This document shows, piece by piece, positions 35,727 to 44,654 of a stretch of DNA of 64,000 nucleotides (positions are counted from its first letter, which is position 1; each line of letters begins with the position of its first letter). The position numbers were made by a program, and so were the translations under genes. The notes under the pieces were generated by a model, which did not search any database, was not told the DNA's origin, and was given only the letters and a program-made list of their open reading frames with translations. Source of the stretch: Pedobacter sandarakinus (GTDB lineage: Bacteria; Bacteroidota; Bacteroidia; Sphingobacteriales; Sphingobacteriaceae); assembly GCF_026240095.1 (NCBI RefSeq), contig NZ_JAPIVG010000001.1:558001-622000 (forward strand), read 5' to 3'.

Positions 35727-35918
35727 TTACCCAATCTGAGTATTTTCGATAACCAGTTTGCCGTTGTAGTATAAGTTACCATCAACGTTGTAAGCACGGT
35801 GAGGTACGTGGATAGCACCTGTTGCCGAGCATGTTGCTAAAGAAGGCGTCACTGCTTTATAGTGTGTTCTTCTTTTATTTTTTCTCTGTTTCGAGATTTT
35901 CCGTTTTGGATGTGCCAT
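35727..35918 (-). CDS. rpmF: 50S ribosomal protein L32
   Basis: A 63-residue basic ribosomal protein beginning MAHPKRKISKQRKNKRRTHY, the universal L32 start. Only one Cys (in LATCSATG) remains of the four-Cys zinc site, so this is the zinc-independent form. It is preceded by the DUF177 gene (15 bp gap) and followed by plsX, the order conserved in many bacteria. Confidence 0.97.
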   Translation of the reverse strand: MAHPKRKISKQRKNKRRTHYKAVTPSLATCSATGAIHVPHRAYNVDGNLYYNGKLVIENTQIG

Positions 35919-35933
35919 TGGTGTATAATCTAA

Positions 35934-36464
35934 TTATTTTTTTAACTTATTTAGTGCTTCCCAACGCGGGTCGCTTGTTTGTTCGTTTTCTTCTGCCTGC
36001 TTGTTGATAGAGAGTTGCGCTAACCTTTCAATCATTTCCTGATTGCAATCTTTATCTGCCTGCTCGCAGTTTTTGATATAGGGTACCGCTACATTAATCA
36101 TTTCGTACAAAGGTGCAGAGATATCAATCTCGCTATCTTTGCGACTTAACGTAATGATTTCATCATCATCGCTCTCCAGTTCATCTTCCGCAAATTTTAC
36201 AATTTGTCTTTCGTAGAGGTTTACCGGGTATGCAAATTCCGACAAGCATTTATCACAATCTAAATTTACAGTGCCTATTACCTTGAATTTTAAAAGTAAC
36301 ATGGTCTCTTGTTTATCAAGCTCCAGGCCTACCTTTAAATTTCCGCTTTTTATTAATGAGTACTCAAACGCATTAAAAAACCGGTCATCAAGCTCATAAT
36401 CAAAGTGATGAACTCCCAATTTTAATCCGGTAAACGGTATAGAAAATTGTTTTAATGGCTTCAA
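35934..36464 (-). CDS. DUF177 (YceD-like) protein
   Basis: A 176-residue acidic cytoplasmic protein with the YceD/DUF177 hallmark VIGTVNLDCDKCLSEFAYPVNL (single CxxC), followed by acidic stretches (AEDELESDDDEIITLS) and IDISAPLYEMINVAVPYIKNC. The family is nearly always encoded directly before rpmF. Plant and bacterial relatives have been linked to 23S rRNA accumulation; the exact role here is not established. The gene begins the rpmF-plsX-fabH-accBC series. Confidence 0.9.
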   Translation of the reverse strand: MKPLKQFSIPFTGLKLGVHHFDYELDDRFFNAFEYSLIKSGNLKVGLELDKQETMLLLKFKVIGTVNLDCDKCLSEFAYPVNLYERQIVKFAEDELESDDDEIITLSRKDSEIDISAPLYEMINVAVPYIKNCEQADKDCNQEMIERLAQLSINKQAEENEQTSDPRWEALNKLKK

Positions 36465-36576
36465 AGTACTGTAAAATTTTAGCCTGCAAATGTAGGGATA
36501 ATTAATTAGATAAAAAATGTTTTTTAAAATTTGTTAAGTGTCAAAAAAGAAATGGCAACTTGAAATGAGGTATGTT

Positions 36577-37419
36577 TTAGCTTTTTAAAATCATTTCTTT
36601 GTTGTTGCGGCTCCACTCGCTCCAAGAACCAACATAAAGTTTAGGAATGGGCAAGCCAGCGTAATCCATCGCTAATAGTGTGTGGCAGGCCGTAATGCCA
36701 GAACCGCAATGTACAATCACATTTTGGGGCGCAACGTTATCTAAGATTGCTTGATATTTTTCTTTAAGTACCTCAGGTGATAAAAACCGGCCCTTAGCAT
36801 CAAGATTATCGGTAAATGGAACATTAATAGCACCAGGAATATGCCCTGCAATGGTGTCTATCGGCTCTGTTAACCCAGCAAAACGATTAGCATCACGCAC
36901 ATCGATAACCAGATAATTTTCAGTTTTAGCTACCTGTTCTACTTCTTCAATACTTGATAAGGGCAAGTTCCAAGCTGTCACTTCATACCGATTAACCGTT
37001 TTGGGAATTTCCACTTTGTTGGTTGTTGGAAAGCCAGCTTCAATAGCTGCTTGGAAACCGCCATCGATCACCTGAACCTTCTGATGACCGATAGATTTAA
37101 GCATCCACCATAAACGGGCGGCTGCATTTCCCCCGTTCTTATCATCGTAAACAATTACATGACTTTCTTTGGTAATGCCAAGCATTTGTAATACAGATGA
37201 AAATTGTTCGAAACTAGGGAGTGGATGGCGCCCACCCTTTGCAAAATCGCCAACATTGGCCAAGTCTTGGTTTACATCGGCAAACAAGGCTCCTGCAAGG
37301 TGTTGCTCATCGTAGCGGGCTTTAGCACCTGCGCTGGCATCAATAATTACGATTTCCTCATCTTGATTTAACCAGGTTAATTCTTCAGGTTTTATAATGG
37401 ATGATAATTTGTTTTTCAT
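36577..37419 (-). CDS. 3-mercaptopyruvate/thiosulfate sulfurtransferase
   Basis: Two-domain rhodanese-family enzyme of 280 residues. The first (inactive) domain spans about 1-130 with GGRHPLPSFEQFSSVL and VIVYDDKNGGNAAARLWWML. The second carries the catalytic loop VHCGSGITACHTLL with Cys238. The CGSGxTA loop resembles mercaptopyruvate sulfurtransferases (SseA) more than thiosulfate-specific rhodaneses, which have CRKGVT. The ATG overlaps the stop of the small membrane frame upstream (ATGA), suggesting co-translation with the MFS transporter cluster. Confidence 0.92.
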   Translation of the reverse strand: MKNKLSSIIKPEELTWLNQDEEIVIIDASAGAKARYDEQHLAGALFADVNQDLANVGDFAKGGRHPLPSFEQFSSVLQMLGITKESHVIVYDDKNGGNAAARLWWMLKSIGHQKVQVIDGGFQAAIEAGFPTTNKVEIPKTVNRYEVTAWNLPLSSIEEVEQVAKTENYLVIDVRDANRFAGLTEPIDTIAGHIPGAINVPFTDNLDAKGRFLSPEVLKEKYQAILDNVAPQNVIVHCGSGITACHTLLAMDYAGLPIPKLYVGSWSEWSRNNKEMILKS

Positions 37420-37606
37420 AACTGTTTCTTTGGTGCTAAAAGTGTTAATATTATGCCTGCAACCAATGTCGGAAAATAAGGCGTAAAAGCATATTCTCCA
37501 AGTTTGATTGTTGTAGGATTAAGTTTGCCCTGGTACGAAAATAGTGAAGCACCGTAAAAAGCCATTACTATGCTTAAATAAGCAATACATTTTTGATATG
37601 GCGCAT
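37416..37606 (-). pseudogene. small membrane protein gene with probable frameshift
   Basis: Directly after the MFS stop, an ATG at 37606 reads MRHIKNVLLI and stops. In the next frame, protein-like sequence resumes without its own start: LSIVMAFYGASLFSYQGKL, then NPTTIKLGEYAFTPYFP and TLVAGIILTLLAPKKQL, ending in a TGA that overlaps the sulfurtransferase ATG. Adding one T in the run near 37577 would fuse them into a 63-residue protein with two membrane helices and a basic N-terminus. Either the gene is broken, the read has an error, or only the 49-residue part from ATG at 37565 is made. Confidence 0.5.
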
Positions 37607-37607
37607 T

Positions 37608-38804
37608 TCAATTGGACTTCCTGGTTAAGTTGTAAATACCAAGCACAGGCCCAACGGCCAAAACTAAATAAAGATACTGGGAATTTATCTCTTTTGATAA
37701 TATGTTTACAACCTGGATACTTACAATTGTTACGGCAAAGCCGATGCAGTTGACGAGTGTAAGTGAAGTTCCCCGTAATGCTTCGGGTGCATTTTTAGCA
37801 ATTAAAGATGAAAATAAAGGCGAATCTGCCGTGCTGGATAAACCCCAGGTAAAAAGAAAAATAACTAAGGCATACACCGAATTGCTAAACAAAAAAACAG
37901 GTGAGAACAGACAGCATAACCCCGATATAGCAAGGGCAACCATAGCAATTGGCTTGGCGCCGATTTTTTGAGATAACAAGCCACCCAACATGCAAGATAT
38001 CCCGCCCGAACCTATCACTAGGAAAGAGAATAATGGAATATTTAATGATGCTGATGGATGCATCTGGTTATAATGTAAGAGCATAGCCGGCAAGAAAGCC
38101 CAAAAGGTATACAATTCCCACATGTGACCGAAATAGCCAATTGCGGCCGACCTAAAACCTATATTTTCGAAGCCACTTAAACAAGATTTGAAATTAAATT
38201 TTTGCCCTGGCTTCCTAAATGGTCCATCTGGCACAAAAAGAAAAATGCTACACGCACCTATTACCGACAAAGCGGAAGTACTGAAAATAACAAATCTCCA
38301 TGGTATGTTGGTGGTAAAGGTTTTTAGAAGGTGCGGAAATGCGGTACCCAACACCAAAGCACCCACCAAAAATCCAAGTGATTTACCTAACCCATCTTTA
38401 AAATAATCGGATGCGATTTTCATCCCGACAGGATAAATCCCGGCAAGCATTAGGCCGGTTAAGAACCGAAAAAGTAATACTAACCGCACATCTTGTAATG
38501 CATAGCAAAGGGCCAGGTTGAATAGCGCCGCAGCCAAACCACAAACGAAAAAAACTTTCGATGGCGAAAAAAAATCGGAAATGGTAAAGATGGCGAACAC
38601 AAGTGTGCCGGTGATAAAACCAAATTGAACCATACTGGTTAAATTGGCCAAAAGATTGATTTCGGAGGGAAAATTTTTTAAGATATCGGGTAAAACTGCG
38701 TTGCCTGCAAACCATAATGAGGTGCATAAAAATTGCGACAGTACGATTACTGGGAGGATTTTGCTGTTACCGTTCATTTTTTCTTGATGCACAAGTTTAA
38801 CCAA
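37608..38804 (-). CDS. major facilitator superfamily transporter
   Basis: Inner-membrane secondary transporter with about twelve hydrophobic helices in 398 residues. The first segment MNGNSKILPVIVLSQFLCTSLWFAGNA suggests the start may be Met10 (38777) rather than 38804. A loop with SDFFSPSKVFFVCG and the FRFLTGLMLAGIYPVGMKIASDYF segment fit the drug/anion-type MFS pattern (GxxxGxxxPxxxK after helix 4). The substrate is unknown. It precedes a frameshifted small membrane gene and a sulfurtransferase, perhaps one transcript. Confidence 0.88.
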   Translation of the reverse strand: MVKLVHQEKMNGNSKILPVIVLSQFLCTSLWFAGNAVLPDILKNFPSEINLLANLTSMVQFGFITGTLVFAIFTISDFFSPSKVFFVCGLAAALFNLALCYALQDVRLVLLFRFLTGLMLAGIYPVGMKIASDYFKDGLGKSLGFLVGALVLGTAFPHLLKTFTTNIPWRFVIFSTSALSVIGACSIFLFVPDGPFRKPGQKFNFKSCLSGFENIGFRSAAIGYFGHMWELYTFWAFLPAMLLHYNQMHPSASLNIPLFSFLVIGSGGISCMLGGLLSQKIGAKPIAMVALAISGLCCLFSPVFLFSNSVYALVIFLFTWGLSSTADSPLFSSLIAKNAPEALRGTSLTLVNCIGFAVTIVSIQVVNILSKEINSQYLYLVLAVGPVLGIYNLTRKSN

Positions 38805-38847
38805 AATAAACCTGATAGCAGTAGAAATATTTTTGATGTTTCTAGCG

Positions 38848-38994
38848 CTAAAAAACGAACTGCCATTTCCTGGTGGCCATTACGAAAATGGTAAGGATGG
38901 CCAAGCTAAAAATATTGGAACGCATAGCAGGACTTTCGGAACCGATGGAATGCAGGCCTTGCTTTTCAAATAATTTAATTAAAAAAACATTCAC
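38848..38994 (-). CDS. possible 48-residue membrane peptide with GTG start
   Basis: The 298-bp gap between the MFS gene and the NHL-repeat gene holds a minus-strand frame from GTG at 38994 to TAG at 38848. It reads MNVFLIKLFEKQGLHSIGS, ESPAMRSNIFSLAILTIFV and MATRKWQFVF: one hydrophobic helix flanked by basic residues. The first ATG nearby is out of frame. It could be a genuine small protein or the end of a decayed membrane gene. I do not recognise it. Confidence 0.25.
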   Translation of the reverse strand: MNVFLIKLFEKQGLHSIGSESPAMRSNIFSLAILTIFVMATRKWQFVF

Positions 38995-39102
38995 AATGGA
39001 GTTTAGTGTTTTGGCCGCTCTGCAAAACTCGTGTTAGCCGCGACTATTATTCGAAAAAAAATTCATGCAGGGTAACCTATTGGTTGGAATTTTAGATTGT
39101 GA

Positions 39103-41409
39103 TTACTTGATTATGGTAATGCTTCCAGAAATTATTTGAGCCTGATCTAGCCTTATTGTATAGTAATAAACACCTGGTGGACAATGAACGCCATTATACG
39201 CTCCACCCCATGCTACTTGATAGCCTACAGATTGAAAAACTTTTAAGCCATATCGATTAAAAACCGACACATTGCAACCTGGAAAAGATTTAAGATCGTC
39301 GATTTCCCAGAAATCATTTATTCCATCTCCATTTGGAGTAAAGCTGCTGGGTGGTTTAACGGTTATTACCACTATGACATCTGCTATAATAACGTTTGAA
39401 GTTACCATATTGGTTGTAAGGCATGCTTGGGTGGATGTAAGTTGGCAATAAATTTCGTCGCCTTGTTTTAAATTTGATGTTTTAAAGACATTGCTATTTT
39501 CTCCAGATCTAACTCCATTAATGTACCACTGATATGATGGTGTTGTACCTCCGTTAACTGCTGAGGCAATAAATTCGACTGTGGAAGTACTGTATATTTT
39601 GGTTTGGCCAGTGGAAATTACAACTGCTGGAGTTAAAATGGGATTAATTTCGACCTTAATTTCATTACTGGATGCAGTTGTTGAGGCTTGGCAATACTGT
39701 GCATTGCTTATTACTGTACAACTTATTAAATCGCCGTTTTGTAGCCTTTCTGTCTCGTAAAAAGCATCAGATCCTGGTTGAACAACGTTGTTTACTTTCC
39801 ACGAAAATGTAGGGCTATCTCCGGCATTGCTAACCATTGCATCGAACCTTACTTTTGAACCAGAACAGGTACTACCCTCAGCAGTTTTGATAACTATCGT
39901 TGGAACTTCAGTTACCGGCATGTTTAATATAATTCTGTTGCTGAAAACCTCCCTATTGGTTGCGCATAACTCGGAACTGGTTAGTGTGCAGCTTACCACA
40001 TCCTGTGCAGTGAGTGCTTTTGGCATATAGGTGCTTGCATGCTCGCCGATAACATCGATATTGTTAACTTTCCATTGTAAACCAGGCATCGAACCGCCAT
40101 TTTCTATTGTGGCAGTAAAAGTTGGCTGATAGGCAGCACAAACTACCGACTTGTTAGCTGCGATGGATATTTTCGGAATAACATTATCTTTTATTTCGAT
40201 GGCGTTCGATATGGCTACACAGCCATCTGTGGTGGTAACTTTTGCTGTGTAAGTACCGGCTTTTAAAGTGGTGTAGGTACCGGTATAAATATTTGAAAAT
40301 TTTATCACTCTTCCGTTAAGAAAATCTGTTACGTATAGGTTGTTATAGCCATCCATGTAAATTCCCGCAGGCTGAATCTGGTTTGGACTGTTTCCGGGAC
40401 CGTTTCCGCCGGCTATTGTTACTCCTGAAGTTGAGCCGTTGGTAAATTTTTGTACAGCATAGCCTGTGTAGTCTGAGACATAGATGTTTTTACTGCCATC
40501 TACGTACACGCCAAGGGGGTTACCGCTTGTTCTGGCGACGGTGATGCCTGTAGATGCGCCTGGGGCCCATTTCTGAACACGATAGTTATCGGTATCGCAG
40601 ATGTATAGATTATTATCTTCATCAACAAAGAGACCAGTGGGCGCAGCCAACTGATTGGCACTGCCACCGTATCCATTCCCTCCAGCAACCACGATTCCTG
40701 GAGCTAAAGCGTTAACAAACTTTACCACTCTTTGGCCATTTTGCTCTGAAACGTATAGGTTCCCTTGTTTATCGAAACATATTCCCGTAGGTGTAGATAA
40801 TGAAGTAGCGATAGTGATGCCCGCCGTTGCACCGGGGGCCCATTTCTGTACACGAGCGTTATTCTGATCTACTACATACAGATTTCCGGCACCATCAACA
40901 GTAACTGCTGTAGGTCTATTAAATTGGTTTTGCCCACTTCCTGTGCCATTTCCCCCTGCAATGGTAATCCCACTCGTGGCACCAGGCGCCCATTTCTGCA
41001 CCCTATTATTTGCCATATCAGGAATATAGAGATTACCCTCCCGATCTACAAACAGCCTATTCGGGTTATACAATTGGTTTGCCGCATTTCCAGTACCATT
41101 GCCCCCGGCAACGATTTGCCCGTTATTTTGTTTGGCATTTGTTTGATCGAAAACAGAAACTCCATTTAGAAGCCATGAAATAGAGGCAACAGGACTGCTA
41201 CTTACTATGGAAAGCTCACTGCCTACGCAGGTACCCCCAGTCATGGTCACATCGCAACTTCTTTTTCCGAAATCGGAGCCATAAAGCCCGGCAACATGCA
41301 CCTTAGGATGAGCAGGCAAAACCGCTGCGGTTTTTGCCGTAACTACATTTAGCAAGGATACAACTAATGCAAAAAATAAAAAGTAGCTGTTGCGTAAGTT
41401 ATTTTTCAA
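39103..41409 (-). CDS. secreted NHL-repeat protein with gliding-type C-terminal domain
   Basis: A 768-residue exported protein: signal peptide (1 to about 25), a Cys-containing Ig-like segment, and six to seven NHL beta-propeller repeats at about 90-375 (repeated patterns such as LFVDREGNLYIPDMANNRVQ and VTVDGAGNLYVVDQNNARVQ, joined by VAGGNGTG loops). About four Ig/PKD-like modules follow, with the recurring pattern of paired Cys and WKVNN or WYING. The C-terminus SSFTPNGDGINDFWEIDDL...GVYYYTIRL is the CHU_C-type domain usually taken as a type IX secretion signal. It is probably surface-displayed or released; NHL domains usually bind proteins or glycans. Confidence 0.9.
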   Translation of the reverse strand: MKNNLRNSYFLFFALVVSLLNVVTAKTAAVLPAHPKVHVAGLYGSDFGKRSCDVTMTGGTCVGSELSIVSSSPVASISWLLNGVSVFDQTNAKQNNGQIVAGGNGTGNAANQLYNPNRLFVDREGNLYIPDMANNRVQKWAPGATSGITIAGGNGTGSGQNQFNRPTAVTVDGAGNLYVVDQNNARVQKWAPGATAGITIATSLSTPTGICFDKQGNLYVSEQNGQRVVKFVNALAPGIVVAGGNGYGGSANQLAAPTGLFVDEDNNLYICDTDNYRVQKWAPGASTGITVARTSGNPLGVYVDGSKNIYVSDYTGYAVQKFTNGSTSGVTIAGGNGPGNSPNQIQPAGIYMDGYNNLYVTDFLNGRVIKFSNIYTGTYTTLKAGTYTAKVTTTDGCVAISNAIEIKDNVIPKISIAANKSVVCAAYQPTFTATIENGGSMPGLQWKVNNIDVIGEHASTYMPKALTAQDVVSCTLTSSELCATNREVFSNRIILNMPVTEVPTIVIKTAEGSTCSGSKVRFDAMVSNAGDSPTFSWKVNNVVQPGSDAFYETERLQNGDLISCTVISNAQYCQASTTASSNEIKVEINPILTPAVVISTGQTKIYSTSTVEFIASAVNGGTTPSYQWYINGVRSGENSNVFKTSNLKQGDEIYCQLTSTQACLTTNMVTSNVIIADVIVVITVKPPSSFTPNGDGINDFWEIDDLKSFPGCNVSVFNRYGLKVFQSVGYQVAWGGAYNGVHCPPGVYYYTIRLDQAQIISGSITIIK

Positions 41410-41543
41410 TGGAGAGCGATGTTTAACTGCAAAATTAAACTGGATGTAAATGGATTTAATTCAGATATCTAATATAAATTTTTATTTTTTTAAAATAGCA
41501 GGGATCTTTTGTTTCGCAGCGTTGAAGTGTTTAATTCACCCCC

Positions 41544-42623
41544 TTAAGAAGCATCGTCTTTAATATCAAATTGCGTTTCTACAACCTTGCCGCCACTGCG
41601 AAGTTGGTTGCTAAGCATTTCTTCCTGCTCACGACGATTTTTTACAATATGAATGGCAGAAAATAACGCTTCGGTAAAGGATGTAGAATCGGCTAGATCT
41701 TTACCGGCAATGTCGTAACCAGTGCCATGGTCTGGAGAGGTACGTACAAAGTTTAAGCCTGCAGTGTAATTTACACCATTATGGAAAGCTAAGGTTTTGA
41801 AAGGGATTAAACCCTGGTCGTGGTACATTGCCAACACGGCATCAAACTGTTTGTAGCTACCATTTCCAAAAAAACCATCTGCCGGATAAGGACCGAAAAC
41901 CATCAAACCTTTATCATAAGCTTCTTTAATGGCAGGTATAATAATTTCTGCTTCTTCATTGCCTAATAAACCATTGTCACTGGCATGGGGATTTAATCCT
42001 AAAACGGCAATTTTTGGTTTTTCGATCCAGAAATCTTTCTTAAGGCTTTCATTTATTAGCTTCAATTTACCAAGGATTTTATCTTTGGTGATTGAGGCAG
42101 GAACATCTTTAACAGGAATATGGCCGGTAACTACACCTACCCGTAAATTCTCGCTAATCAAAAACATCAATACATCTTTGCTGCCACTTTGTTCTTGCAG
42201 ATACTCGGTATGTCCAGGAAAGGCAAACGTTTCTGACTGGATGTTGTGCTTATTAATTGGAGCAGTAACCAGTGCATCAATATCGCCTGCAACTAAATCA
42301 GCAGTTGCTTTCTCTAATGATAGAAGGGCATATTTACCACCGGTGGCGGTAACTTGACCCAATTCAATTTTCACATCCTCCTCCCAGCAATTAATCATAT
42401 TTGCCCGTTTCAGCTGCGCTTGGTTTGCGTGGGTAATTACATTGAAACTAAAATCGCCCAAATTATTGGCTTTTCGATGAAAGGAAGAAACTTTTGTATG
42501 ACCATAAACAATTGGCGTACAGTAATTTAAGATAGCTGGATTGGATAATGTTTTGATGATTACTTCTAAACCTATGCCGTTTACGTCGCCTATACTGATG
42601 CCAATTTTAAGTTTATTGCTCAT
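41544..42623 (-). CDS. pdxA: 4-hydroxythreonine-4-phosphate dehydrogenase
   Basis: NAD-dependent enzyme of the DXP-dependent pyridoxal phosphate pathway. The 359 residues begin KIGISIGDVNGIGLEVI. They contain the metal-binding APINKHNI, FPGHTEYL, the GxxPHAxxxG motif as LNPHASDNGLLG, and MYHDQGLIPFKTLAF with a metal-ligand His. The end FVRTSPDHGTGYDIAGK is characteristic. It is divergent from rsmA, an association seen widely (pdxA-rsmA). Confidence 0.96.
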   Translation of the reverse strand: MSNKLKIGISIGDVNGIGLEVIIKTLSNPAILNYCTPIVYGHTKVSSFHRKANNLGDFSFNVITHANQAQLKRANMINCWEEDVKIELGQVTATGGKYALLSLEKATADLVAGDIDALVTAPINKHNIQSETFAFPGHTEYLQEQSGSKDVLMFLISENLRVGVVTGHIPVKDVPASITKDKILGKLKLINESLKKDFWIEKPKIAVLGLNPHASDNGLLGNEEAEIIIPAIKEAYDKGLMVFGPYPADGFFGNGSYKQFDAVLAMYHDQGLIPFKTLAFHNGVNYTAGLNFVRTSPDHGTGYDIAGKDLADSTSFTEALFSAIHIVKNRREQEEMLSNQLRSGGKVVETQFDIKDDAS

Positions 42624-42707
42624 AATTACTGAAAAATTTTAGCGCAAATTACTGATTTTAGCTTAAACCCCTTTAAAAAAAATGAAACCACAGGGAAGGC
42701 TAAGTTA

Positions 42708-42736
42708 TTTGCAAAGAAATATTAAGCCTATCTTTG
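42708..42736 (+). promoter_or_regulatory. putative promoter of rsmA
   Basis: TATCTTTG at 42729-42736 is a perfect -7 element and TTTG at 42708-42711 lies 17 bp upstream, slightly short spacing. Transcription would start near 42742, giving a 55-base leader before rsmA. Confidence 0.5.
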
Positions 42737-42796
42737 CGATCAAATCGCCAAAATGTTAACACGGTTTGCAGTTAACGTTTGGTAAAATTTTAAGGT

Positions 42797-43582
42797 ATGA
42801 GTTTAGTAAAAGCGAAGAAACATTTAGGCCAGCATTTTTTAACCGATAAAGGCATTGCTAACCGGATTGTAGAAAGTTTGGTTAATACCGACAAATACAA
42901 TCAGGTTTTGGAAGTGGGCCCCGGCATGGGAATACTTTCTGATTTTTTGCTACAACGCGAAGATTTACAAACTTACCTGATTGATATTGATACTGAATCT
43001 TTCCATTTTCTACATGAGAAATACCCGCAACTTGGCGAAAGGTTGATTAATGGCGATTTTTTGAAACTGGATTTTGATGCGATTTTCCCCAATCAGTTCG
43101 CCATTATTGGCAATTTCCCTTACAACATTTCCTCACAGATCTTATTTAAGATTTTAGATAACAGACAAAAAGTAGTAGAAATGGTGGGCATGTTCCAGAA
43201 AGAAGTTGCGCAACGCTGTGCTGCGCCTGCGGGAAACAAAGAGTATGGAATTTTAAGCGTCTTTTTGCAGGCCTATTACAAGATAGAATACCTGTTTACC
43301 GTAAAACCGGGAACATTTAATCCACCACCAAAAGTAAATTCGGCTGTTATTCGTTTAACCAGGAATGATACCGATACACTTAATTGCGACGAAAAATTGT
43401 TCTGGCGGGTGGTTAAGGCAGGTTTTAATCAAAGGAGAAAAACACTACGTAATGCAGTTTCTGCCGTAATGCCTAAAGATAAAATGGACAACCATATCTT
43501 TTTTGAAAACCGAGCTGAACAACTTACGGTTGAAGATTTTGTAGCCTTAACCCAACATGTTACTAAATTGATGGCTGGTTAG
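42797..43582 (+). CDS. rsmA: 16S rRNA (adenine1518-N6/adenine1519-N6)-dimethyltransferase
   Basis: SAM-dependent methyltransferase (KsgA) that dimethylates two adjacent adenosines near the 3' end of 16S rRNA in late 30S assembly. The 261 residues begin KAKKHLGQHFLTDKGI; the SAM-binding motif is VLEVGPGMGILSDF (about 37-50) and the catalytic NFPY is at 106-109 (IIGNFPYNISSQ). The C-terminal helical domain includes AGFNQRRKTLRNAVS. It has its own promoter and diverges from pdxA. Confidence 0.97.
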   Translation: MSLVKAKKHLGQHFLTDKGIANRIVESLVNTDKYNQVLEVGPGMGILSDFLLQREDLQTYLIDIDTESFHFLHEKYPQLGERLINGDFLKLDFDAIFPNQFAIIGNFPYNISSQILFKILDNRQKVVEMVGMFQKEVAQRCAAPAGNKEYGILSVFLQAYYKIEYLFTVKPGTFNPPPKVNSAVIRLTRNDTDTLNCDEKLFWRVVKAGFNQRRKTLRNAVSAVMPKDKMDNHIFFENRAEQLTVEDFVALTQHVTKLMAG

Positions 43583-43657
43583 CTTTCTACGAACTGCGCT
43601 TAACTTTTATGAACCTTTAACGACCATAATTGTTGTTACTTCGAAAAGCAAGAAATT

Positions 43658-43867
43658 ATGGCAAAAGGAAAAAAAGAAAAACAGAAAAAGAGCGGCAAAA
43701 AGAAATCAGGCAAAAAGAAAGGCGGCAAAAAAAATAAACTTGGGGTTAAAAACTCGCTGGTAAATAATATCAATGCCCGAAAAAAGAAGGGGAAATCCCG
43801 TTCCAAGAAAAAGTCTAAAATCAGTAAAAAGGCTTACAAGAAAATGAAAAAAGGGTGGAAGAAATAA
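43658..43867 (+). CDS. very lysine-rich small protein
   Basis: A 69-residue protein with 32 lysines and a single acidic residue. Blocks of KKKSGKKKGGKK surround a short less-charged centre (LGVKNSLVNNINARKKKGK), followed by a second basic block ending MKKGWKK. It is likely to bind nucleic acid, perhaps as a nucleoid or ribosome-associated protein; no known domain is visible. Composition-biased frames can be spurious in A-rich DNA, but this one follows rsmA by 75 bp, has a clean ATG, and its downstream neighbour is also basic. Function is inferred only from charge. Confidence 0.65.
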   Translation: MAKGKKEKQKKSGKKKSGKKKGGKKNKLGVKNSLVNNINARKKKGKSRSKKKSKISKKAYKKMKKGWKK

Positions 43868-43942
43868 TCCTCCAAGCTAAGTTAAATTTTCTGTTTGGCT
43901 ATATGTCTAGAATTAGGGCTATCTTTACAGAAATTATAATCC

Positions 43943-44458
43943 ATGGCAGTTTTACATAAAAAGGAAGAAAAAATTCAGGCAGTACTTGGAAGGCTGTCTA
44001 CAAAATATACTGATGAGCAGTTTGTAGAAATGTTTATCAAGCTGTATTCCAAAGATTGGGGTAAAATTAAATCAGCATACATTAAACAATCTCAAGATAA
44101 AGAGCCAGGCACCTTAATTAATATGCCAAAACCAGAAATTTATTTGAAACAGGTTTTAGCAAATTACTTAAATAGTGCTGCATCTACGCCATCGACAGCG
44201 GTATCGGCCGAAAAACAACCAGCGCAGCCTGAAATTGAGGTGAAAGCCGCCAAGGCGCCAAAAAAAGAAAAAGCAACTGTTGTCGCGGCACCCAAGAAAA
44301 CTAAAACCACCATCACGGAAACTGCTACCGAAGCACCAGCCAAGACGCCTACTAGAGCAAAGGCACCAGCAAAAAAGAAAGTTGCTGATTTTACCGCAGC
44401 GGTAGACGAACCTACAAAGGTCAAAGCTGTTGCAAAGAAAACCACAGAAAAAAAATAA
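43943..44458 (+). CDS. protein with histone H1-like lysine/alanine-rich tail
   Basis: A 171-residue protein. Residues 1 to about 80 form a compact helical domain (KIQAVLGRLSTKYTDEQFVEMFIKLYSKDWGKI, MPKPEIYLKQVLANYL). From about 85 on, a low-complexity tail of Lys, Ala, Pro and Thr (KAAKAPKKEK, KAPAKKKVADFTAAV, KKTTEKK) resembles the tails of bacterial histone H1-like proteins. A possible promoter lies upstream (TTTG 43894, TATCTTTA 43920, 22 bp apart). It is followed by a terminator at 44528. Probably a DNA- or RNA-associated protein; the N-terminal domain is not recognised. Confidence 0.75.
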   Translation: MAVLHKKEEKIQAVLGRLSTKYTDEQFVEMFIKLYSKDWGKIKSAYIKQSQDKEPGTLINMPKPEIYLKQVLANYLNSAASTPSTAVSAEKQPAQPEIEVKAAKAPKKEKATVVAAPKKTKTTITETATEAPAKTPTRAKAPAKKKVADFTAAVDEPTKVKAVAKKTTEKK

Positions 44459-44527
44459 TTATTTTTAGTGCTACATAATAAAACACCTTTTTGGTTGTTT
44501 ATATATATGAGAGCGTTAATTTAGATG

Positions 44528-44566
44528 ACGGGGATAGGTCGGTATGATTTATCCCCGTTCTTTTTT
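44528..44566 (+). terminator. rho-independent terminator after the basic-protein genes
   Basis: ACGGGGATA and TATCCCCGT form a perfect nine-bp stem followed by TCTTTTTT. Confidence 0.88.
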
Positions 44567-44602
44567 AAAGCATACCCGACTTTAATTTCCAGGAGTAATC
44601 AA

Positions 44603-44634
44603 ACAAAAAAAGTCGCCAATTAGTTAGCGACTTT
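44603..44634 (-). terminator. terminator at the end of the polysaccharide utilisation locus
   Basis: On the minus strand AAAGTCGC and GCGACTTT form an eight-bp stem with a ten-base loop followed by TTTT, 20 bp after the GH16 stop. Confidence 0.8.
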
Positions 44635-44654
44635 AACAATTAAACTTAAATATT

